Assembly (NCBI GenBank): GCA_036268995.1
Contig: DATATB010000048.1
Span: 4,897-68,896, forward strand
Direction of reading: 5' to 3'
Source of the DNA: DATATB01 sp036268995
GTDB lineage: Bacteria > Planctomycetota > Planctomycetia > Pirellulales > PNKZ01
DNA: 64,000 nt
Position 1 is the stretch's first letter; each line of letters begins with the position of its first letter. The notes below the pieces were generated by a model. That model was not told the origin of the DNA. It saw only the letters and a program-made list of their open reading frames with translations, and did no database searches. Shown in pieces: positions 58,025-64,000 of the stretch. Both the position numbers and the translations under genes were made by a program.

Positions 58025-59050
58025 ATGCCTGCGCCTGCCGCACATGCCGTGCGTTTGATCGATGTGGCCCGCGCGGCGGGCGTGTCACGCGTGGCGGCGG
58101 CGCATGTCCTCAATGGGGCGGGCAATGGCAGCGTGCGGGTCGCCCCGGCTACGCGCGAGCGCGTCGAGCGGATCGCCCGAGAGTTGAACTATCGGCCCAA
58201 TCGGGCGGCCCAGCAGTTGCGCGGCGTGCCCAGCGGGCTGATCGGCGTGATCTTCGACTCGCAGTGGCCCACGAACTTTCAGCGGCTGTCGCTGCTGGAG
58301 CAGGCCGGCATTGCCTGTGGGCTGCGGTTCATGGTCGGCCAGGTGCATGGCGACCCGCGGTTGGTGGCCCAGTATCTCGACGATTTCCAGTCGCGCGGGG
58401 TGCAGGGCATCTTGTGCGTCGTCGATTTGCACCGCCGCTATTACGACGAAATGCGTCCGCTGTTTGCGGGCCGCCGCGACGTGATCTTTCATGGCCGGCC
58501 GCTGGTCGAGGGATCGAGCTGCGTGCGCGTCGACACGGCCGATGGTATCCGGCAAGCGGTGTCTCATCTGCTCGACCGCGGAAGGCAGCGGATCGGCCTA
58601 CTGCTTTCGAGCTCAAGCGATCAGTACATGCAGTTTCGCCGCGACGGCTACGAGGCCGAGCACGTGGCCCGGGGACTGGCGGTCGAGCCGGCCTTGGTGT
58701 GGTGTGCCGAGGCCGAGACGGGCATTCCCGACCAGGCGGCGCTGGATCGGGCCGTCGACTTGCTAGTGCGCGATGCGCAGGCCGACGCGATCATTGCCGC
58801 CGACGACGTCTGGGCCGTGCGGCTGATTCAGCGGCTCAAAGCGCGTGGCGTTCGCGTGCCCGATGACGTGGCCGTGGTCGGTTACGACAATCTCGACCTG
58901 GCCACCGTGATCGAACCGGCGCTCACGACCATCGACCAGCAGCACGAAAGCTACGCGCGTGAGGCGATCGACTTGCTGCTGAACCTAGGCCACTCGCCGG
59001 CGACCACCGCGACGGTCAAACCCAAGCTCATTGTGCGGGAGTCGACTTGA
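58025..59050 (+). CDS. LacI-family transcriptional regulator
   Basis: 341 residues. The N-terminal helix-turn-helix is clear (RLIDVARAAGVSRVAAAHVLNG) and is followed by the hinge ARELNYRPNRAAQQLRG. The rest is a periplasmic-binding-protein-like ligand domain (about 70-341) with LIGVIFDS, GIRQAVSHLLDRGRQRIGLL and AIIAADDVWAVRLIQRL. It would bind an operator and release it on binding a sugar-like ligand. Its stop codon directly abuts the ATG of the PSCyt1/DUF1549 gene, so it is probably co-transcribed with the pair it may regulate. Confidence 0.88.
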   Translation: MPAPAAHAVRLIDVARAAGVSRVAAAHVLNGAGNGSVRVAPATRERVERIARELNYRPNRAAQQLRGVPSGLIGVIFDSQWPTNFQRLSLLEQAGIACGLRFMVGQVHGDPRLVAQYLDDFQSRGVQGILCVVDLHRRYYDEMRPLFAGRRDVIFHGRPLVEGSSCVRVDTADGIRQAVSHLLDRGRQRIGLLLSSSSDQYMQFRRDGYEAEHVARGLAVEPALVWCAEAETGIPDQAALDRAVDLLVRDAQADAIIAADDVWAVRLIQRLKARGVRVPDDVAVVGYDNLDLATVIEPALTTIDQQHESYAREAIDLLLNLGHSPATTATVKPKLIVREST

Positions 59051-61837
59051 ATGACGAGCAAACCCTTCGGCCGGTGCAACCGCTGGTGGCTGTCATGCCT
59101 CGCCTTGACTGCTTGGGCCTGCTGCTGCTTGCCGGCAATCGCCGCCGCTCCGATGGATTTTGGCCGCGACGTGGCGCCGATCTTTGCGGCCCATTGCACG
59201 TCGTGTCACGGAGGCGAGAAGCAAGAGTCTGGCTTGCGGCTCGATCATCGGACTGCGGCCATGCAGGGGGGCGACTCGGGACCCGCGATCGTGGCTGGCG
59301 CCAGCGGCAAAAGCGAATTGTGGCACCGGATCACGAGCGACGATGCCGATGAACAAATGCCGCCTGCCAAAGAGGGCACGCGGCTGAGCGGCGAGCAGCT
59401 GGCGAAGATCAAGACCTGGATCGACCAGGGGGCCATCTGGCCCGAGTCGGCCGACACGTCCTCCCCGAGCAAGAGCAGTCATTGGGCCTATCAGCCGATC
59501 AGCCGGCCGGCGGTACCCAAGGTGCGCAGCGCGGCCTGGACGCGCACGCCGATCGACGCCTTCATCGCCCAGCGGCTCGAGCGGGAAAACATCGCCCCGT
59601 CGCCCGACGCGCCGCGCGAAGTGCTGCTGCGGCGTGTGTTTCTCGACCTGGTCGGACTGCTGCCGACGGCCGACGAGCGACAAGCGTTTCTTGCCGACAC
59701 ACGGCCCGATACTTACGAGCGGCTGGTCGATCGGTTGCTGGCTTCGCCACATTTTGGCGAGCGTTGGGGCCGCCACTGGTTGGACCTGGCCCGCTATGGC
59801 GATAGCAACGGTTACGAGCTGGACATCGTGCGGCCCAATGCCTGGCGCTATCGCGATTGGGTGGTCGATGCCTTCAATCGCGATCTGCCTTACGACCGCT
59901 TCATCACCGAGCAGATTGCCGGCGACCTGCTGCCCGATGCCGGCCTGCGCGAACTGGCGGCCACCGGCTTCCATCGGATGACGATCAAGAACACCGAGTC
60001 GGGCATCAATGAGGAAGACTATCGCAACCGCGAGATGATCGACCGCGTGAACACCACTTCCGCGGCCGTGTTGGGGCTGACGATGGGCTGCGCCCAGTGC
60101 CACAGCCACAAGTACGATCCGATTTCGCAGCAAGAGTATTACCGCTTCTACGCCTTCTTCAACAACGTGGAAGAAGTGGAGATCGACCTGCCGGGCACGC
60201 CCGCCGAGCAGGCCACCTTCCGCGAGGGACTGGCCGCCCACATCGATCTTCGCTACACCGTGCAAGGGCACCTGCGGCTGGTCGAAGAACTGATCAAGCA
60301 AGGGCCGGCCAAAAGCCGCGCCGTGCTCGAGGCGACGTACGAGGCCGCCAAGCTGCAACTCGAGTCGCAGCGCAAGCTGCAGGAGTTGGGCCTCGATCGC
60401 TGGTACAAAGAAGTGCCGCCTAAGCTCAAGAATGCCCTGCGTGCGCCGGATTGGGTCACGTCGTCGCTCAAGCCCGGTGCAAAGACCAAGTCGTATACGA
60501 AGAAATCGGTCGAGCTGTACTTCAGTTCGCTCGATCTGCACAACCAGCGGTTGGCCGATCGGTTGGGCTCGCTCGAAAGGTTTGCACATCGGCTGGACGA
60601 GCCGGCCGAGCTGATCGATGCCTTGCTGCTGGAACCGGCGGCTCGCAAAGGCGCGCAGCAGTTGATCGACGATTATTGCCAAGGTCTGGCGGCAAAGCAG
60701 GATGAACTGAAGCAGCGGCTGCGGATGTTGGCAGTGGAAGAACGCTACCTGCCCAGCCCGCACTTGCTGACGCTGAAAGAGAACACCACCGGCCGGCGGG
60801 CGACGCACGTGCTGCTGCGTGGCGATTTCAAGCAGCTCGGACCGGCGGTCGAGCCGGCCACGCCCGCGGTTTTGCCGGCGCTGACGAAGCGCGGCAAGCA
60901 GCCGGATCGGCTGGATTTGGCGCGCTGGCTCACCGACGGCAAAAACCCGCTGACGGCTCGCGTGGCCGCGAATCACATTTGGGCCCACTTGTTCGGTCGC
61001 GGCATCGTCTCGACGGTCGATGATTTCGGCGTGAAGGGCGAGCGGCCGAGCCATCCCGAGTTGCTCGACTGGCTGGCCGGCGAGTTGGTGCGCGGCAGCT
61101 GGAGCCGCAAAGCGCTGATCCGCCAGATCGTGCTCTCGTCCGCCTATCGCCAGGCGTCGCGATTCCGCAGCGAGCTCGAAGCGCGCGACCCGCTGAACAC
61201 GCTCGTGGCCCGGCAAGGCCGCTTCCGCGTCGAGGCGGAAATCGCCCGCGATGTGTTCCTTTCGGCCAGTGGGCTGTTGGATCGGACCGTGGGCGGGCCG
61301 ACGATTTATCCGGCCATTTCCGACGCGGTTCGCGACATTGCCTACAAGTATCAACTCGTCTGGCCCACCAGTCCCGCGCCGGTCTGTTACCGCCGCGGCA
61401 TGTACATTCACTTCCGCCGCTCGAATCCGTACCCCAGCCTGATGATGTTCGACGCGCCGGAGGGGACCGTCTGCACGGCCCAACGCAATCGCTCGAACAC
61501 GCCGCTGCAAGCGCTGGCCACGCTCAACGACCCGGTGTTTGTCGAGAACGCGCAGGCCCTGGGCCGCCGCGTGCTGGCCGAGGCGTCGGCCGATGCGCAC
61601 CAGCGAGTGCGGATGATGTTCGTCGATTGTCTCGGCCGCGAACCCAGTAGTGCGGAAGCAGCCGTGCTCGCCGAACTGGCCGAAGCCGAGTTGAAAGCTT
61701 ACCTGGCCGAGCCGCAGAAGGCGGCGCAATTGGCGGGCCCACAAGCCGGAACGAATGCTCAGGCCGCCGAGCAGGCCGCCTGGATTGCCGTGGCTCGGGC
61801 CGTGATGAACCTGGATGAATTCCTGACGCGAGAATAA
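59051..61837 (+). CDS. PSCyt1-DUF1549-DUF1553 planctomycete cytochrome c protein
   Basis: 928 residues. A signal peptide (about 1-33) is followed by a planctomycete cytochrome c domain (PSCyt1) with one heme motif CTSCH and a distal MPP ligand segment. The DUF1549 region (FIAQRLERENIAPSPDAPREVLLRRVFLDLVGLLPT; ERWGRHWLDLARYGDSNGYE) and DUF1553 region (NRVAANHIWAHLFGRGIVSTVDDFG; RNRSNTPLQALATLNDPVF) are clear. These proteins are nearly restricted to the Planctomycetes-Verrucomicrobia group, usually next to a DUF1501 gene as here, and are suspected to work in extracellular polymer breakdown with electron transfer. The actual reaction is not known. Confidence 0.92.
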   Translation: MTSKPFGRCNRWWLSCLALTAWACCCLPAIAAAPMDFGRDVAPIFAAHCTSCHGGEKQESGLRLDHRTAAMQGGDSGPAIVAGASGKSELWHRITSDDADEQMPPAKEGTRLSGEQLAKIKTWIDQGAIWPESADTSSPSKSSHWAYQPISRPAVPKVRSAAWTRTPIDAFIAQRLERENIAPSPDAPREVLLRRVFLDLVGLLPTADERQAFLADTRPDTYERLVDRLLASPHFGERWGRHWLDLARYGDSNGYELDIVRPNAWRYRDWVVDAFNRDLPYDRFITEQIAGDLLPDAGLRELAATGFHRMTIKNTESGINEEDYRNREMIDRVNTTSAAVLGLTMGCAQCHSHKYDPISQQEYYRFYAFFNNVEEVEIDLPGTPAEQATFREGLAAHIDLRYTVQGHLRLVEELIKQGPAKSRAVLEATYEAAKLQLESQRKLQELGLDRWYKEVPPKLKNALRAPDWVTSSLKPGAKTKSYTKKSVELYFSSLDLHNQRLADRLGSLERFAHRLDEPAELIDALLLEPAARKGAQQLIDDYCQGLAAKQDELKQRLRMLAVEERYLPSPHLLTLKENTTGRRATHVLLRGDFKQLGPAVEPATPAVLPALTKRGKQPDRLDLARWLTDGKNPLTARVAANHIWAHLFGRGIVSTVDDFGVKGERPSHPELLDWLAGELVRGSWSRKALIRQIVLSSAYRQASRFRSELEARDPLNTLVARQGRFRVEAEIARDVFLSASGLLDRTVGGPTIYPAISDAVRDIAYKYQLVWPTSPAPVCYRRGMYIHFRRSNPYPSLMMFDAPEGTVCTAQRNRSNTPLQALATLNDPVFVENAQALGRRVLAEASADAHQRVRMMFVDCLGREPSSAEAAVLAELAEAELKAYLAEPQKAAQLAGPQAGTNAQAAEQAAWIAVARAVMNLDEFLTRE

Positions 61838-61839
61838 CG

Positions 61840-63315
61840 ATGGACCCGAACTTCGACAGCCGCCAGGCTTGCCGCCGCTCGTTTCTGGCAACTTCGGCCA
61901 GCGGGTTGGGCTCGTTGGCCCTGGCCTCGCTCTTGGGCGCTGACGGGCTGCTGGGTAGTAACGCCTCGGCCGCTCAATCAGCCGACGATCGCAATCCGCT
62001 GGCGCCCAAGCCGCCACATTTTGCCCCTCGGGCCAAAAGCGCGATCTTCATTTTTCTCGAAGGCGGCCCCAGCCAGGTCGAGTTGTTCGATCCCAAGCCG
62101 CTGCTGAACGAAAAGAACGGGCAGAAAATGCCCGACTCGATCCTCAAGGACGTTGAGTTCGCCTTCATCGACAAGAAGGAGGCTGTGCTCAAGGGCACCG
62201 GCGTCAAGTTCCAGCGCGCAGGCCGAGCGGGCATCGAGTATTCGAACCTCGTTCCGCATATCGCCAGTTGTGCCGACGATATTTGCCTGGTGCGGACCAT
62301 GGTCTCCGACCAGTTCAATCATCATCCGGGCCAGCTTCTGCTGCACACCGGCAAGGCCGAGTTCGGCCGGCCGACGATCGGCTCTTGGCTGTTGTATGGT
62401 TTGGGCTCGGCATCGCAAAATCTGCCGGGCTACGTCGTGCTCAACTCGGGCCGCGGGGCCAGCGGCAGCACGTCCAACTGGTCGAGCGGCTTTTTGCCTT
62501 CGACTTATCAGGGCGTACCGTTTCGGGCCGTCGGCGACCCGGTGCTCAACCTGGCCAATCCCGCCGGCATCGACGACCGGCATCAGCGCCGCGCGTTGGA
62601 CGCGATCGCCCGGCTCAACGGTCAGCGATATAGCTGGGTACACGATCCCGAAATCGCCAGCCGCATCTCGCAGTACGAATTGGCGTTTCGCATGCAATCT
62701 TCGGCGCCGGAGTTGGTGGACCTGGCAGGCGAGTCGCAGCAGACGCTCGATCAGTACGGCGTCGACCGCCCGACGCCGCATCCCGCGCCGGATATGCAGC
62801 CGGGCGACACGTATCGTCGGTTCGCCACCAATTGCCTGTTGGCCCGGCGCATGGTCGAACGCGGCGTGCGATTTGTCAGCCTGATCCATGCCTCATGGGA
62901 CCAGCACGCCAGCTTGAAACACGATTTGGAGTGGAACGCGCGGGCCGTCGACCAGCCAGTGGCGGCGCTGATCAAGGATCTGAAGCAGCGCGGGCTGCTG
63001 GACGAAACGCTGGTGATCTGGGGCAGCGAATTCGGCCGCACGCCCCTAGGGCAAGGCAACGACGGACGGGATCACCATCCGCATGCGTTCAGCATGTGGA
63101 TGGCCGGCGGCGGCGTGAAGGGGGGCTATGTCCACGGCCAGACCGACGACATCGGCTGGGCGCCCGTCCGCGACGCGGTGCCGGTGAACGACTTCCAGGC
63201 CACACTGCTGCACCTGTTCGGCCTGGACCACAAGCGGCTGAACGTCAACTTCAAGGGCTTGCCCACTCGGCTGACGAACTTGGGCGGCAACGTGGTGCGC
63301 GAACTGCTGGCGTAG
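61840..63315 (+). CDS. DUF1501 family TAT-exported protein (sulfatase-like fold)
   Basis: 491 residues, starting two bases after the PSCyt1/DUF1549 gene. A twin-arginine-like signal (CRRSFLATSASGLGSLALASLLG) is followed by the DUF1501 landmarks AKSAIFIFLEGGPSQVELFDPKP, NHHPGQLLLHTG, RPTIGSWLLYGLG, and near the C-terminus VIWGSEFGRTPLGQG, GRDHHPHAFSMWMAGGGVKGG. The histidine/aspartate pattern resembles alkaline-phosphatase/sulfatase-fold enzymes. It almost always pairs with a DUF1549/1553 protein. Its stop TAG is inside the R4 repeat. Confidence 0.92.
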   Translation: MDPNFDSRQACRRSFLATSASGLGSLALASLLGADGLLGSNASAAQSADDRNPLAPKPPHFAPRAKSAIFIFLEGGPSQVELFDPKPLLNEKNGQKMPDSILKDVEFAFIDKKEAVLKGTGVKFQRAGRAGIEYSNLVPHIASCADDICLVRTMVSDQFNHHPGQLLLHTGKAEFGRPTIGSWLLYGLGSASQNLPGYVVLNSGRGASGSTSNWSSGFLPSTYQGVPFRAVGDPVLNLANPAGIDDRHQRRALDAIARLNGQRYSWVHDPEIASRISQYELAFRMQSSAPELVDLAGESQQTLDQYGVDRPTPHPAPDMQPGDTYRRFATNCLLARRMVERGVRFVSLIHASWDQHASLKHDLEWNARAVDQPVAALIKDLKQRGLLDETLVIWGSEFGRTPLGQGNDGRDHHPHAFSMWMAGGGVKGGYVHGQTDDIGWAPVRDAVPVNDFQATLLHLFGLDHKRLNVNFKGLPTRLTNLGGNVVRELLA

Positions 63316-63392
63316 GTCCGGCGAGCCGAGCCGGACCTGTCCACGCGGAGCGGTGCGCACCCCAAGTGCCGCTCGGCTCGCGGCACCTACGG
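63312..63392. repeat. GTAGGTCCGGCGAGCC palindromic repeat (family R4), copy 2
   Basis: GTAGGTCCGGCGAGCCGAGC at the left and TCGGCTCGCGGCACCTACGG at the right, matching the copy at 49229-49310 at both ends. The TAG at 63313-63315 is the stop codon of the DUF1501 gene. It lies between that gene and the convergent TIGR03000 gene. Confidence 0.8.
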
Positions 63393-63405
63393 GAAGCTAC
63401 CCCGC

Positions 63406-64000
63406 CTACCGGCTGCCGTTGGCTGCGACCAAGGGGTCGCTGCCGGCGGAAAAATCAAAATTGAGGTCGCGCTTTTCACCAGCCGCGAGCGAAATCACTT
63501 GCTCTCGGCTCTGGAGCTTGCCGTCGACCTGGGCTTCGACTCGCACCTTGTAGTCGCTGTAGCGCTGGCCCGGCTTGAGCCTGGTGGCAAATCGCCGCAC
63601 GCTGCCGGTCGAGTGGGTCGGATTGTCGCCCAAGAACACCTTGGCGCCTTGGGGCACACGCAGCGTAAGCGACGTGAGCATCTCGCTGCGCGGCGCAGCC
63701 GGGTTGGCGGCAACAGCGTCCGGCTGGCTGAAGTCAAACGCCACGGACTCGATATTGCCGGTCCGCAGTTCCACCGTTTTCGACAGCACCAGCTTCTGGC
63801 CGTCGCGCTCGATTTCGGCCCGAATTTCGTAGGGATAGGCGCCTGGCTTCAAGTTGTCTGAACGAAAACGCCGTTCGCTGCCCAGGCTGCTGGTTGCCCG
63901 ACCGTTGACATATACGATCGCCTCGGGTGGCACGGTGACATTCATGATCACCGAGTTGCCCGGCGTGGGCGTCTGCTGACCTTGGCTCTGCGCCGGGCTG
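63406..64000 (-). CDS. TIGR03000-domain protein, 5' end outside the window
   Basis: At least 198 residues, open to the right edge, so the start is missing; the first ATG inside the window (63951) is not its start, because the frame continues upstream with Gln/Pro/Thr-rich sequence. Two tandem TIGR03000-type domains are visible. Each has a VPxxAxVxVNG/GD motif (VPPEAIVYVNGRATSSLGSE and VPQGAKVFLGDNPTHSTGS), then RRF, LKPG, Y-x-Y/YSDYKVR and a glycine/acid-ending repeat. I know these as short beta-sandwich domains largely confined to planctomycetes, often in secreted proteins. Role unknown. Confidence 0.8.
   Translation of the reverse strand, partial: SPAQSQGQQTPTPGNSVIMNVTVPPEAIVYVNGRATSSLGSERRFRSDNLKPGAYPYEIRAEIERDGQKLVLSKTVELRTGNIESVAFDFSQPDAVAANPAAPRSEMLTSLTLRVPQGAKVFLGDNPTHSTGSVRRFATRLKPGQRYSDYKVRVEAQVDGKLQSREQVISLAAGEKRDLNFDFSAGSDPLVAANGSR

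Noticed and set aside
59093..62017. 974-codon open frame opposite the PSCyt1/DUF1549 gene
   Set aside because: It is His/Gln/Arg-rich antisense sequence; the + strand gene is unmistakable.

Overview
The window is high-GC chromosomal DNA from a member of the Planctomycetes, most likely a Pirellulales-type lineage. This rests on gene families I know as planctomycete hallmarks: a PSCyt1-DUF1549-DUF1553 protein paired with a DUF1501 protein (59051-63315), a second protein with planctomycete cytochrome c motifs (1184-3115), a TIGR03000-type secreted protein running off the right edge, small proteins starting with a LEERIAPS motif, a tail-anchored Ser/Thr kinase and a TAT-exported Gfo/Idh/MocA protein. 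I see no rRNA, tRNA, CRISPR, transposase or phage genes. Most of the window is metabolic and housekeeping genes in short operons.

Layout. 0-9 kb: larE, a cytochrome c/pseudo-peptidase fusion, an FG-GAP/esterase fusion, an FAD oxidoreductase, thiO and a glutaredoxin-like protein. 9-16.3 kb: a membrane Ser/Thr kinase, a HELGH metalloprotein, then three tandem LEERIAPS mini-proteins directly followed by an 849-residue protein joining a PqqD-like domain, an M50 (site-2) protease and an HlyD adaptor. 16-29 kb: PHP phosphoesterase, PHB-depolymerase-like esterase, large PLP enzyme, PhoR/PhoB-type two-component pair, ATP-grasp-like protein, EEP nuclease/phosphatase and cardiolipin synthase, trypsin-like protease with a coupled 40-residue ORF. 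29-38.5 kb: a second M50/HlyD locus (GAF-GAF-HlyD, HlyD, PqqD-like-M50-HlyD), beta-carbonic anhydrase and a PDZ protein. 38.5-49 kb: phosphopantetheinyl transferase and GlgX, S1-type protease, PEP-hydrolase family protein, and a DUF2007/ABC-ATPase/large membrane protein/MazG run. 49-64 kb: TPR metallopeptidase divergent from a P-II protein, a receiver-like protein, hemB, an MmgE/PrpD protein, a Gfo/Idh protein, a LacI regulator abutting the PSCyt/DUF1501 pair, and the truncated TIGR03000 gene.

The best candidate for an undescribed system is the 12.4-16.3 kb locus. Three paralogous secretable-looking peptides with an invariant N-terminal block sit beside a single membrane protein that combines a possible peptide-binding (PqqD/RRE-like) domain, an intact intramembrane protease and an export adaptor. 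The second locus has the same architecture plus a GAF sensor but no visible peptide.

The second unusual layer is a dense set of palindromic intergenic repeats from at least ten families. Many sit exactly on gene ends and supply the stop codon of the upstream gene, and three appear to be read in frame at the 5' end of translationally coupled genes. One composite element of about 245 bp occurs twice in inverted orientation, 32 kb apart.
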